A DNA stretch of 64,000 bases from Mesorhizobium temperatum (GCF_002284575.1 NZ_NPKJ01000060.1:172515-236514); one strand, 5' to 3'. Numbered from the stretch's first letter, positions 55,085-64,000 are shown. The notes: generated from the letters alone by a model not told the origin. Numbers and translations: made by a program.

Positions 55085-56265
55085 TGCCCAGACCATCATC
55101 GCGCATTTCCGGCATCGTGCCTTCCGGCAAGGATGGCTGGGAGGTCCATTTCGCGGCCTGGACACGCAAGGAGGCCGGCGAGGACATCATCATGCTGTCG
55201 GTGGGCGACCACGATTTCGACACGCCGGCGCAGACGATCGAAGCCTGCGTGACGGCGGTTCGCGCCAGCAACCACCACTACACCCCGCTTCCCGGCATTC
55301 CGCGCCTGCGCAAGGCAATGGCGGCGGCCTCGACCCTCTGCACCGGCGTTGCAACCAACCCGGACCAGGTTATCGCCACACCGGGCGGACAGGCAGCACT
55401 TTACGCGGCGGTACAAGCGGTTCTCGACCAGGGCGATCATGCCATCGTGGTCGCGCCTTATTACGCGACCTACCCCAACACGTTCAGTGCAGCGGGCGCC
55501 GATTTCACGGTGGTCGAAACACCCGCCGAGGATGGTTTCCAGCCGCGAGCCGCTGACATTCGCGCCGCGCTTCGGCCGAACACGCGCGCCATCCTCATCA
55601 ACACGCCGAACAACCCGACGGGTGCTGTCTATTCGCGCCAGCGGCTGGAAGAGCTGGCGCAGATCTGCCGGGAGCATGACCTCTGGCTGCTGTCAGACGA
55701 GGTGTACTGGACGCTAGGTGGCGGCGAGCACATCTCGCCGCGCTCGCTGCCCGGCATGGCGGAACGCACGCTGGTCATCAATTCGATGTCGAAGAGCCAC
55801 GGCATGACCGGCTGGCGCATGGGCTGGCTGACCGGGCCCGATGAGATGATCTCGCTGTTGACCAGTCTCAATCTGGTGACGACCTACGGCTTGCCGGCCT
55901 TCATCAGCCTCGCTTGTGCTGAGGCACTCGAAAACGGCTACGGCGTCAAGGAGATCGCCGAACGCTATGCCGCAAGGCGCACCGTCGTCCTCGACGCCAT
56001 GCGCGGCATGAACAACGTCACCGTGCGCGGCTCCGAAGGCGGCATGTATGTCATGCTCGATGTATCGGCTCTCGAGCCCGACGACGAGAAATTCGCCTGG
56101 GCTCTCCTCGACAAGGAAAAGGTCGGCGTAATGCCCGGCTCGAGCTTCGGCGAGGCCGCCGCCGGCCATATTCGCGTCAGCCTATGCCAGCCCGAGGCGG
56201 TGCTTTTGGAAGCAGCCCTTCGGCTGCGCCGCTTCGCGTCCACCTATCGCCGTGAGGCCGCATGA
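55084..56265 (+). CDS. Class I/II PLP-dependent aminotransferase
   Basis: A 393-residue fold-type I enzyme with NTPNNPTGAVYS, the PLP-binding Asp205 in LSDEVYW and the Schiff-base Lys237 in SMSKSHGMTGWRMGW. The start overlaps the previous stop by one base. It lies between two demethylating dehydrogenases. A transamination of the demethylated amino acid is the natural reading, though the substrate is unknown. Confidence 0.88.
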   Translation: MPRPSSRISGIVPSGKDGWEVHFAAWTRKEAGEDIIMLSVGDHDFDTPAQTIEACVTAVRASNHHYTPLPGIPRLRKAMAAASTLCTGVATNPDQVIATPGGQAALYAAVQAVLDQGDHAIVVAPYYATYPNTFSAAGADFTVVETPAEDGFQPRAADIRAALRPNTRAILINTPNNPTGAVYSRQRLEELAQICREHDLWLLSDEVYWTLGGGEHISPRSLPGMAERTLVINSMSKSHGMTGWRMGWLTGPDEMISLLTSLNLVTTYGLPAFISLACAEALENGYGVKEIAERYAARRTVVLDAMRGMNNVTVRGSEGGMYVMLDVSALEPDDEKFAWALLDKEKVGVMPGSSFGEAAAGHIRVSLCQPEAVLLEAALRLRRFASTYRREAA

Positions 56266-58721
56266 GCGCCCTGCCCCAGAAAAACATCCCGACAAAGGCA
56301 AGGGCCGTCATCATCGGCGGCGGCGTCTCCGGCTGTTCGGTCGCCTACCATCTGGCCAAGCTCGGCTGGACCGATATCGTGCTGCTCGAACGCAAGCAGC
56401 TGACATCGGGCACGACATGGCACGCCGCCGGCCTGATCGGCCAGCTGCGCGGTTCGCAGAACATGACGCGGCTGGCGAAATATTCGGCCGACCTCTACGT
56501 CAAGCTCGAAGCTGAGACCGATGTCGGCACCGGCATGCGGCAGGTCGGTTCGATCACCGTGGCGCTGACCGAGGAGCGCAAGCACGAGATTTATAGGCAG
56601 GCGTCTCTCGCCCGCGCGTTCGATGTCGACGTGCGCGAGATTTCACCTGATGAAGTCAAGGAGATGTACCCGCATCTCAACATTTCCGACGTGGTCGGCG
56701 CCGTGCATCTGCCGCTCGACGGCCAATGCGACCCGGCCAATATCGCCATGGCGCTGGCCAAAGGTGCCCGCCAGCGGGGTGCGACGATCGTCGAGAACGT
56801 AAAGGTCACCAAGGTCCATACAAGGGATGGCCGCGTCACCGGCGTGTCCTGGGCACAAGGCGACGAGCAAGGCATGATCGAGGCCGATATCGTCGTGAAC
56901 TGCGCCGGCATGTGGGCGCGCGAGCTCGGCCGCCAGAACGGCGTCACCATCCCGCTGCATGCCTGCGAGCATTTCTATCTCGTGACCGAACCGATCCCCG
57001 GCCTGACCCGCCTGCCGGTGCTGCGCGTGCCGGACGAATGCGCCTACTACAAGGAAGATGCCGGCAAGATGATGCTGGGCGCCTTCGAGCCGGTGGCCAA
57101 GCCCTGGGGTATGGACGGCATCCGCGAAGATTTCTGTTTCGACCAGTTACCCGAGGATTTCGAGCATTTCGAGCCGATCCTCGAAATGGGCGTCAATCGC
57201 ATGCCGATGCTGGCCAGCGCCGGCATCCACACCTTCTTCAACGGTCCCGAGAGTTTTACCCCTGATGATCGCTATTATCTCGGCGAGGCGCCGGAGCTTT
57301 CCGGCTACTGGATGGCAACCGGCTATAACTCCATCGGCATCGTCTCCTCCGGCGGCGCCGGCATGGCGCTGGCGCAATGGATCTATGACGGCGAAGCACC
57401 CTTCGATCTGTGGGAGGTCGACATCCGCCGCGCCCAGCCATTCCAGAAGAACCGCCGTTATCTGAAGGAGCGCGTCTCCGAAACGCTCGGCCTGCTCTAT
57501 GCCGACCATTTTCCGTACCGCCAGATGGCGACCTCGCGGAACATTAGGCGCTCCCCTCTCCATGAACATCTGAAGACGCGCGGCGCGGTGTTCGGCGAAG
57601 TCGCCGGCTGGGAGCGCGCCAACTGGTTCGCCCGCGAAGGCCAGGAACGCGAATACCGCTATTCATGGAAGCGGCAGAACTGGTTCGACAACCAGCGCGT
57701 CGAACATCTGGCGGTCCGCAACGGCGTCGGGCTGTTCGACATGACCTCGTTCGGCAAGATCCGCGTCGAAGGTCGCGATGCCTGTGCCTTTCTGCAAAAG
57801 CTTTGCGCCAACGACATGAACGTGGCGCCGGGCAAGATCGTCTACACTCAGATGCTCAACCAGCGCGGCGGTATCGAGAGCGATCTCACCGTCTCGCGGC
57901 TGTCCGAAACCGCCTTCTTCCTCGTCGTGCCCGGCGCGACGCTGCAGCGCGATCTCGCGTGGCTGCGCAAGCACCTCGTCGATGAATTCGTCGTGATCAC
58001 CGATGTGACCGCTGCCGAAGCCGTGCTCTGTCTCATGGGCCCGGATTCGAGGAAGCTGATCCAAAAGCTGAGCCCGAACGATTTCTCCAACAAAACCAAC
58101 CCATTCGGGACGTTTCAGGAGATTGAAATCGGCATGGGGCTGGCCCGCGCCCACCGTGTCACCTATGTCGGCGAGCTCGGCTGGGAGCTTTATGTCTCGA
58201 CCGACCAGGCAGCACACGTGTTCGAGGCGATCGCGGAGGCCGGCGCCGATGTCGGATTGAAACTCTGCGGTCTACACACGCTGGATTCCTGCCGCATCGA
58301 AAAGGCGTTCCGGCATTTCGGCCACGACATTACTGACGAGGACAATGTGCTGGAGGCCGGCCTTGGCTTCGCGGTGAAGACCACCAAGGGCGATTTTCTC
58401 GGCCGCGATGCCGTGCTGAAGAAGAAAGAAATCGGATTCAACCGGCGACTGGTGCAATTCCGGCTGAAGGACCCGCAACCCCTGCTCTTCCACAATGAGG
58501 CGATCCTGCGCGACGGCAAGATCGTCGGCCCAATCACCTCGGGCAACTACGGCCATCATCTCGGCGGCGCCGTCGGGCTTGGTTACGTGCCGTGCCAGGC
58601 CGAGAGTGAGGCGGATGTGCTGTCGTCGTCCTACGCGATCGAAATCGCAGGCGAGCGCTTCGCCGCCGAGGCATCTCTAAAGCCGATGTATGATCCGAAG
58701 GCGGAACGGGTGCGGATGTAG
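56262..58721 (+). CDS. FAD-GcvT dehydrogenase of the dimethylglycine/sarcosine family, copy 2
   Basis: An 819-residue enzyme with VIIGGGVSGCS at residues 17-27, the covalent flavin motif TSGTTWHAAG with His54, and a GcvT half from about 430 (RGGIESDLTVSRL, YVGELGWELYVS). It is closely similar in design to the copy at 51735. The two may act on successive methyl groups. It ends the operon, one base from the convergent flavodoxin-fold gene. Confidence 0.9.
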   Translation: MSALPQKNIPTKARAVIIGGGVSGCSVAYHLAKLGWTDIVLLERKQLTSGTTWHAAGLIGQLRGSQNMTRLAKYSADLYVKLEAETDVGTGMRQVGSITVALTEERKHEIYRQASLARAFDVDVREISPDEVKEMYPHLNISDVVGAVHLPLDGQCDPANIAMALAKGARQRGATIVENVKVTKVHTRDGRVTGVSWAQGDEQGMIEADIVVNCAGMWARELGRQNGVTIPLHACEHFYLVTEPIPGLTRLPVLRVPDECAYYKEDAGKMMLGAFEPVAKPWGMDGIREDFCFDQLPEDFEHFEPILEMGVNRMPMLASAGIHTFFNGPESFTPDDRYYLGEAPELSGYWMATGYNSIGIVSSGGAGMALAQWIYDGEAPFDLWEVDIRRAQPFQKNRRYLKERVSETLGLLYADHFPYRQMATSRNIRRSPLHEHLKTRGAVFGEVAGWERANWFAREGQEREYRYSWKRQNWFDNQRVEHLAVRNGVGLFDMTSFGKIRVEGRDACAFLQKLCANDMNVAPGKIVYTQMLNQRGGIESDLTVSRLSETAFFLVVPGATLQRDLAWLRKHLVDEFVVITDVTAAEAVLCLMGPDSRKLIQKLSPNDFSNKTNPFGTFQEIEIGMGLARAHRVTYVGELGWELYVSTDQAAHVFEAIAEAGADVGLKLCGLHTLDSCRIEKAFRHFGHDITDEDNVLEAGLGFAVKTTKGDFLGRDAVLKKKEIGFNRRLVQFRLKDPQPLLFHNEAILRDGKIVGPITSGNYGHHLGGAVGLGYVPCQAESEADVLSSSYAIEIAGERFAAEASLKPMYDPKAERVRM

Positions 58722-58722
58722 C

Positions 58723-59310
58723 TCAAAAGCGCTCCAGCTTCGTTCGCACTTTTTCCAGGAACGCCGCCCTCGTCTTCGGTGTCGATGAGTCCATCAGGTA
58801 GTGCGCCAGAAAGAACGTCCTGCAGCGGGTAGCGCAAAGCGCCCGCATGCCGCGCAGGATTGTCTTGCGTCCCGGCTGGCCGACGACGACGCTCCACCAG
58901 GTCGGTGCGCCGCAGGTCGTGATCACCCCGATCTTCGTCACATGCCTCATCAGCGACTGAATCCGTCGCTTGCCGGCCGGCAGCCGGAAGGCGACGTCGG
59001 TCGCCCAGACCCGGTCGAGCCAGCCCTTCAGCATTGCCGGTAGCCCATACCACCATGTCGGATAGATGAAGAGGATTGCCTGGGCCCATTTGAGGTGTTC
59101 GATGTGCGGTTTGAGCGCCGGGTCCTGCGGGGCGTGCTCATTGTAGGAGCGTCGCTCGCCGCAGCCCATGACCGGATCGAAATTTTCCGCATAGAGGTCG
59201 AGCAACCGCACCTCCCAGCCTCTCGCCATCAGCACCTCGATGGCACTATCCCGGATCGCGGCGCAAAAGCTTTCGGGCACAGGATGGCAGTAAACCACCA
59301 GGACCCGCAT
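58723..59310 (-). CDS. Flavodoxin-fold NAD(P)H oxidoreductase, copy 1
   Basis: A 195-residue protein of the Flavodoxin_2 family (NQO1/MdaB type). It starts MRVLVVYCHPVPESFCAAIRD and contains FIYPTWWYGLPAMLKGWLDRVW, the usual FMN or FAD contact. It overlaps its upstream paralogue by an ATGA. It is the last gene of the operon that begins beyond the right window edge. It may supply or accept electrons for the FAD-linked oxidase upstream. Confidence 0.85.
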   Translation of the reverse strand: MRVLVVYCHPVPESFCAAIRDSAIEVLMARGWEVRLLDLYAENFDPVMGCGERRSYNEHAPQDPALKPHIEHLKWAQAILFIYPTWWYGLPAMLKGWLDRVWATDVAFRLPAGKRRIQSLMRHVTKIGVITTCGAPTWWSVVVGQPGRKTILRGMRALCATRCRTFFLAHYLMDSSTPKTRAAFLEKVRTKLERF

Positions 59311-59891
59311 CAGAAGGCATCCATGCTGGCGGCGACCTTCGCCACGAACCTCATGCGTGTTTCGTCGGTCGACAGGTTCATCGAATAAAGTGCCAGATAG
59401 GACACCGAGGCACCTGGCTTGACCGTGGCGCGCAACACACGCTTGACCAGCTTGCGCGGCGGGTCGCCCATCAGCATGGCGTGGAACCGGCTGCCGCCAT
59501 AGGTGGTGACCGCCGCCAGCTTGCGGATGTTGTGCAGCGACGGCTGCACCTTGCCATTGACCAGCTTGAACGACACGCCGGGCAGGAAAATGCGGTCGAA
59601 GAAGCCTTTCAGGATCGCCGGATAGCCGAAGTTCCACACCGGAAACGACAGCACCAGCGCCTCTGCCCGCAGCAGGCGCTCGACATAGAGCGCTGCCGGA
59701 TCACCGGCGCCGCGTTCGTCGTGATAACCGAGCCGCTCGGCCCGCGTCAGCCGCGGATCGAAATTCTCGGCATAGAGATCGCAGTCGTCGACCGCGTGAC
59801 CAGCGGCCGTCAGCCGCTCGACGATCACCTTGTGCAAACCGGCATTGAAGCTGGTCTCAACCGGATGGGCGTAGAGAACGAGGATTTTCAT
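59310..59891 (-). CDS. Flavodoxin-fold NAD(P)H oxidoreductase, copy 2
   Basis: A 193-residue Flavodoxin_2 protein (MKILVLYAHPVETSFNAGLH, LSFPVWNFGYPAILKGFFDRIF). It overlaps the stop of the FAD-linked oxidase and the start of its paralogue, so all are translated in chain. The paralogues share the YAENFDP segment, so they arose by duplication and then diverged. Confidence 0.85.
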   Translation of the reverse strand: MKILVLYAHPVETSFNAGLHKVIVERLTAAGHAVDDCDLYAENFDPRLTRAERLGYHDERGAGDPAALYVERLLRAEALVLSFPVWNFGYPAILKGFFDRIFLPGVSFKLVNGKVQPSLHNIRKLAAVTTYGGSRFHAMLMGDPPRKLVKRVLRATVKPGASVSYLALYSMNLSTDETRMRFVAKVAASMDAF

Positions 59892-61291
59892 CACCCCGCC
59901 TTCTGCAATCCCTTGAACAGGAACGACTTGCCCGAGCGATAGTCGTAATCCGGGTTTTCCCAGGCGATCATCTTGCCGGGGTTGAGCAACCCTTGCGGAT
60001 CGGTCTCGCGCTTGAAGGCGAGCTGCACCTCGTCCGTCTGCTTCATGCCGCCCTCTTCCAGCGTGTAGCGGTGTGGATTGAAGACCCAGCAGCCATTGTC
60101 CTCGTGGATGCGGATGATCTCGTCGAGCCGCTCCGCCGTTGTGAAGCGGACCAGCGGCAGCCCGGCCACGCCGATCGCGCCGTCGAAGCGGATGAATTCG
60201 AGATGCGTCGGCACTTCGTCGCCGAAGCGATCGATCATCGCCTTGACGTGAGCCAGGTGATCCGGCGAGGGATAGCGGGTCTGCAGATAGGTGATCGTGG
60301 GATCGACTCTGAGTGCGCGCAGCGTCGTATGGTTCCAGGTCAGTTCATAGGCCGGCGGCAGGCCCTTGAGATCAGCCTCCTTGTCGGCGCGGAAGACGAT
60401 CTCGCCTTTACTGCGCGCCGTGAGGGCGACAAAGGCGTCCATCGCATGCGGCGCGATCATGCAGACGACGATGCTTTGCTCGCGCCGGAAGAATTTCTGA
60501 TGCCGCTTGAAATAGTAGTAGGGGATCGGCGCGGCGATCGGCGTGATCAGCTTCGCCAGAATGCCGTCCTGGATGGCGAGATCGTTGCCGAAGCCGGCTG
60601 CATCCATGAAATCGTCGAAGCCGACGATGACATCGATCCAGTCGTAGGCCGCGGTCAGCGGCATCTCGACCTCGGTGATGATGCCGTTGGTGCCGTAGGC
60701 GTGCATCACCTTCAGCACCTCCTCGCCGCTAAGATCCATGATGCGAGGCTCTGCCTCCATCGTCACGGTCCGCAGCCGGATGACATTGCCGAGGTCGCGC
60801 AGGCCGCCCCAGCGGATCGAGCCGACACCGCCCGAACCGCCGGCGACAAAGCCGCCTATGCTCGCCGTGTTGTAGGTCGATGGCGACATCCGGAGCTCCT
60901 GGCCGGAATGCGCGCGCGTCGCTCTGTCGATGTCGGCGAGAACCGCACCGGGTCCGGTCACGACGCGGCCGGGCGATATCGTGTTGATCGTATTCATCTC
61001 GGCAAGGTTGAGCACCACGCCGCCGGACAAAGGCATCGCCTGACCGTAATTGCCGGTGCCGCTGCCGCGCGGCGTCACCGGAATGCCATGCCGGTGGCAC
61101 GCGGCAAGCACCCGGATCACCTCGTCTTCCGTCTTCGGCGTCACGATCAGGTCGCCGGTCACATGGTCGAGCTGTTGCTTCAGCACCGGGCTGTACCAGT
61201 AGAAGTCGCGGCTCTTCTGCTGGATGATCGCCGGATGGTCGTCGATCTTCAGGCCGTCGAGATCGCGTTTCAGTGCCGAAATGTCCATCAT
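59891..61291 (-). CDS. FAD-linked oxidase (GlcD/2-hydroxyacid dehydrogenase type)
   Basis: A 466-residue enzyme of the FAD_binding_4/FAD-oxidase_C type. GSGTGNYGQAMPLSGG and SIGGFVAGGSGGVGS form the FAD site, and the C-terminus has NPGKMIAWENPDY. It resembles glycolate or D-lactate dehydrogenases. It is coupled to the amidohydrolase gene by overlapping ATGA. The acid product of the amidohydrolase may be its substrate. Confidence 0.83.
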   Translation of the reverse strand: MMDISALKRDLDGLKIDDHPAIIQQKSRDFYWYSPVLKQQLDHVTGDLIVTPKTEDEVIRVLAACHRHGIPVTPRGSGTGNYGQAMPLSGGVVLNLAEMNTINTISPGRVVTGPGAVLADIDRATRAHSGQELRMSPSTYNTASIGGFVAGGSGGVGSIRWGGLRDLGNVIRLRTVTMEAEPRIMDLSGEEVLKVMHAYGTNGIITEVEMPLTAAYDWIDVIVGFDDFMDAAGFGNDLAIQDGILAKLITPIAAPIPYYYFKRHQKFFRREQSIVVCMIAPHAMDAFVALTARSKGEIVFRADKEADLKGLPPAYELTWNHTTLRALRVDPTITYLQTRYPSPDHLAHVKAMIDRFGDEVPTHLEFIRFDGAIGVAGLPLVRFTTAERLDEIIRIHEDNGCWVFNPHRYTLEEGGMKQTDEVQLAFKRETDPQGLLNPGKMIAWENPDYDYRSGKSFLFKGLQKAG

Positions 61292-62604
61292 CCCACCATC
61301 AGATCATCGAGTTCGGCATAGTCGGGCAATTGGCGCTCGATGGTGCGGCCATCACGCACCACGATGCGATCCGATTCGGGCCGCGACAGCAATTCCGTCC
61401 AGTTCCGCCCCCTAAAGACAACGAAATCGGCGGCGCCGCCGGCCGCAAGCGTGCCAAAACCGTCGAGCCGCATCAGCTTGGCCGGCGTCGAAGTCACTGC
61501 TTGCGGCCAGTCGCCGACCGGGTGATCGAAATGCAGGATGCGCGTCGCCATGCGGTAGACCTCCAGCATGTCGAGATCGCCATAGGCGTAGAACGGGTCT
61601 CGGGTGTTATCGGAAGCGACGGCGACGGGAATGCCGCGCGCCTTCATCTCGTGCAGCAGCGTCACGCCGCGCCAGCGCGGCGTGGTCTTGTCGCCGCGCC
61701 GGTCCTGCAGATAGAGATTGCACATCGGCAGCGACACCACGGCGAGCCCCGCCTTCGCCACCTTGTCCAACGTGTCGAGCACATCGAGATCGGGCTGGCG
61801 TGCCAGCGAGCAGCAGTGGCCGACGAGGATGTTTCCCTCAAACCCGTTCCACAGGGCCGCCTCGGCGATCTTCTTCAGCGAGATCGCCGAAACGTCGTCC
61901 GTCTCGTCGGCATGGAAATCGAGGTCGAGGCCATGCTTGATCGCCTGCGCGAACACCTGGTCGAGAAGCTCTTCCAGGTCCGGCAGCATATAGGTGACGA
62001 CGCCGAGCACGCCGTTGGCCGCGGCGACGCGCTTGGCCAGCCTTTCGAACCAATGCTTGTCGCGCACCCCTTCGATGCCGAGCAGGCAGGCCGCCTGCAG
62101 TTCGATGCGGCCACGCCATTTCTCCCGTACCGTCTCGAACACCGGCCAGGAGATCTCCTCCTGCGGCGCGACGCTGTCGAGATGCGTGCGCAGTGCCCTG
62201 GTGCCGTGCGCGTAGGCGCAGCGCAGCGAAAAGTCCATGCGGCGAGCGACGTCCTCGGCGCTCCAGCGGGCAGCGCGGTCGGCGCCGGTGGCGTTCAGCG
62301 CGCCCATGAAGGTGCCGTCCGGATTGGGTTTTCGAGGCCAGATATGGCCTTTGTCGATATGGGTGTGGCAGTCGACGAAGCACGGCATGACGATGCGGCC
62401 GCCGAGGTCGACGGCGCCTGCCGGCGAATCGGATCGGCCGCGCGCGGTAATGCTGGAGATTTTGCCGTCGGCGACGGCGATATCGGCGAGCGCAAACCCA
62501 TCGGAATCGACAGGAGCGTTAAATCCGGGCGTCAGAGATAAATGAAGCCGGACGTTGGCGAGGACATACGAACCGCCCTGGGGAATGTTGCTGGCTTCCG
62601 GCAC
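61288..62604 (-). CDS. Cytosine-deaminase-like amidohydrolase
   Basis: A 438-residue metal-dependent hydrolase. Metal ligands are in CHTHIDKGH (His80, His82), FHADETDD, VGHCCS and the Asp in ASDNTRDPF, the CodA pattern. The CodA branch deaminates or ring-opens cyclic ureas and pyrimidines, and creatinine and hydantoins are among possible substrates. The GTG at 62604 is chosen because AGGAG lies eight bases upstream. A GTG at 62610 would overlap the permease stop. It acts within an uptake operon, so the transported compound is likely its substrate. Confidence 0.83.
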   Translation of the reverse strand: MPEASNIPQGGSYVLANVRLHLSLTPGFNAPVDSDGFALADIAVADGKISSITARGRSDSPAGAVDLGGRIVMPCFVDCHTHIDKGHIWPRKPNPDGTFMGALNATGADRAARWSAEDVARRMDFSLRCAYAHGTRALRTHLDSVAPQEEISWPVFETVREKWRGRIELQAACLLGIEGVRDKHWFERLAKRVAAANGVLGVVTYMLPDLEELLDQVFAQAIKHGLDLDFHADETDDVSAISLKKIAEAALWNGFEGNILVGHCCSLARQPDLDVLDTLDKVAKAGLAVVSLPMCNLYLQDRRGDKTTPRWRGVTLLHEMKARGIPVAVASDNTRDPFYAYGDLDMLEVYRMATRILHFDHPVGDWPQAVTSTPAKLMRLDGFGTLAAGGAADFVVFRGRNWTELLSRPESDRIVVRDGRTIERQLPDYAELDDLMVG

Positions 62605-62606
62605 CG

Positions 62607-63458
62607 TCACCGCTCCTGCTTCAGCGCGCTTTCGTGCCAGCGTCGCAGGATCAGGTGCGAGATCAGCGACAGCACCAGGAAGATCAGAATGCCGGTGAAC
62701 GAAATCAGGATCAGCGCCGCGAACAGCCGCGGTGCGTTGAGCCGGTAGCCGGCCTCGATGATGCGCGAGGCCAGCCCCGACGACTGTCCCTGGGCCCCGG
62801 CGACGAACTCCGCCACCACCGCGCCGATCAGCGACAGGCCGCCGGCGATCTTCAGCCCGCCGAGGAAATACGGCATCGCCGCCGGCAGGCGCAGATAGCG
62901 CAATTGCTGCCAGCGGGTCGCGCCATTGAGCTTGAACATGTCGCGCAGATTGCGGTCGACCGAGTTGAGGCCGAGCGTCGTATTGGACAGGATCGGGAAA
63001 AAGGCGACGATCCAGGCACACAGCAGAAGCTTTGTCGTCTGGTTGTCGACATAGATGTTGATCAGCGGGAAGATCGCGACGATCGGCGTCACCTGCAGCA
63101 CGATCGCAAACGGGAAGAACGACATCTCCACCCACTTCGATTGCGCGAACAGCACCGCCAGCCCGACACCGCCGATGACGGCCAGAAGCAGGCTGAGGAA
63201 GGTGATCTTGAGCGTCACCAGCAGCGAGGAGAACAGCAGCCCGGCATCGTCGAAGAGCGTTTGCAGCACCACACCTGGGCGCGGCAGGATGTACTTCGGG
63301 ATATCGTTCCAGACGCAGATGCGATCCCACAGCCAGATCGCCAGGATCATGATCGCCAGCGGCAGCAGCCATCGGCCGATCCGCTCGAGCCGCTCCTGGC
63401 GCACGCGACGCGCCTCCTCGGGGTCGAGCGTCAGTGCGTGTTCTTCAATGGCCGTCAT
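62607..63458 (-). CDS. ABC transporter permease (SsuC/TauC/ThiX type)
   Basis: A 283-residue permease with six hydrophobic segments and the BPD_transp EAA-like loop in LNGATRWQQLRYLRLPAAMPYF. It belongs to the nitrate/taurine/thiamine-precursor transporter group. It overlaps the ATPase gene end by 14 bases. The periplasmic binding protein gene is not within the window. Confidence 0.87.
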   Translation of the reverse strand: MTAIEEHALTLDPEEARRVRQERLERIGRWLLPLAIMILAIWLWDRICVWNDIPKYILPRPGVVLQTLFDDAGLLFSSLLVTLKITFLSLLLAVIGGVGLAVLFAQSKWVEMSFFPFAIVLQVTPIVAIFPLINIYVDNQTTKLLLCAWIVAFFPILSNTTLGLNSVDRNLRDMFKLNGATRWQQLRYLRLPAAMPYFLGGLKIAGGLSLIGAVVAEFVAGAQGQSSGLASRIIEAGYRLNAPRLFAALILISFTGILIFLVLSLISHLILRRWHESALKQER

Positions 63459-64000
63459 GATGGGGTCCGGCGGTTGAGTTGATGGCGCCGATCAGCACAT
63501 CGGACGCCTGGCGGCAGAGCGCGGCATAGTCGGGCGAAGTGCGGAAGGCTTCGTTGCGCGGATAGGGCGCGTCGATGGCGATTTCCCTGAACACCCGGCC
63601 CGGTCGCGCTGCCATAACGACGACGCGGTTGGAGAGGAAAACGCTTTCAAAGACGCTGTGGGTCACGAAGACGACGGTAAAACGCTCGTCCTGCCACAGT
63701 TCCAGAAGATCATTGTTGAGCTTGAAGCGGGTGATCTCGTCCAGTGCCGCGAACGGCTCGTCCATGAGCAGAACGCGCGGCTTGGTCACCATGGCGCGGG
63801 CGATCGAGACGCGCATCTTCATGCCGCCGGACAGCTCGCGCGGCACGGCATTCTCGAACCCGGTCAGGTGAACCCGCGCCAGCATCTCCATCACGACAGG
63901 CGCAGCCTTGGCCCGCGACACGCCCTTCAGCCTGAGCGGCAGCCAGACATTGTCGAAGACATCGGCCCAGGGCAGCAGCGTCGGCTCCTGGAAGACGAAG
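63445..64000 (-). CDS. ABC transporter ATP-binding protein (SsuB/TauB type), C-terminal part
   Basis: The visible part begins at the window edge with the Q-loop (FVFQEPTLLPW). It continues with the signature LSGGMKMRVSIARAM, Walker B VLLMDEP and the H-loop VTHSVFES. The Walker A region lies beyond the right edge. It pairs with the permease and shares its operon. Confidence 0.9.
   Translation of the reverse strand, partial: FVFQEPTLLPWADVFDNVWLPLRLKGVSRAKAAPVVMEMLARVHLTGFENAVPRELSGGMKMRVSIARAMVTKPRVLLMDEPFAALDEITRFKLNNDLLELWQDERFTVVFVTHSVFESVFLSNRVVVMAARPGRVFREIAIDAPYPRNEAFRTSPDYAALCRQASDVLIGAINSTAGPHHDGH

Overview
The window reads as chromosomal DNA of a GC-rich alphaproteobacterium of the Hyphomicrobiales, most like Mesorhizobium or a close relative. 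This is inferred from the sarcosine oxidase soxBDAG order, a Bmt-type homocysteine methyltransferase, a small entericidin lipoprotein, DUF1127-like mini-proteins and two palindromic intergenic repeats of a rhizobial type. No tRNA, rRNA, CRISPR array or intact insertion sequence was seen.

Region 1 (1-9853) holds the end of an M24 peptidase or creatinase, a frameshifted membrane protein, a PhnD-like protein, a fatty-acid desaturase divergent from an XRE regulator, bmt, an ECF-sigma/VWA pair and a dienelactone hydrolase. Region 2 (9957-25788) is the core of the window: a corrinoid methyl-transfer system of the kind known from anaerobes. It comprises a non-pyrrolysine MttB-family methyltransferase (mtgB-like), a double 4Fe-4S protein, a corrinoid protein (mtgC-like), DUF1638, a second desaturase, a PF13769-type protein, metV-like and metF-like genes, a methyl-THF:corrinoid methyltransferase (mtgA-like) and a RamA-type reductive activator. 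It is interrupted by a gene-poor, possibly decaying stretch (13280-15854). Region 3 (25978-31374) has small DUF1127-like genes (one frameshifted), a hydrolase, a LysR regulator and a GlxA/AraC-type regulator with a palindrome-rich promoter.

Region 4 (31503-41886) has a large FAD-GcvT demethylating dehydrogenase and a cluster resembling decaprenyl-phospho-arabinose synthesis (HAD-UbiA, DprE1-like oxidase, SDR, small flippase-like protein, class III aminotransferase, polytopic membrane protein). Region 5 (42205-50817) has a large MscS-type channel, soxBDAG and a nitroreductase. Region 6 (51124-64000) has an XRE-cupin regulator leading an overlapping operon of two FAD-GcvT dehydrogenases, a homocysteine methyltransferase and an aminotransferase. 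It converges on an opposite operon of an ABC transporter, an amidohydrolase, an FAD-linked oxidase and two flavodoxin-fold oxidoreductases.

The genes fit together as catabolism of N-methylated compounds. A quaternary amine (glycine betaine is the simplest candidate) could lose a methyl group to homocysteine through Bmt, or to cobalamin and then tetrahydrofolate through MtgB/MtgC/MtgA, with MetV/MetF running oxidatively. Dimethylglycine and sarcosine would then be oxidised by the FAD-GcvT enzymes and SoxBDAG. A shared operator upstream of bmt and mtgA, and Arg/Gly-rich tails on four of the proteins, suggest the two routes are regulated and perhaps physically organised together. Substrates are inferred, not shown.
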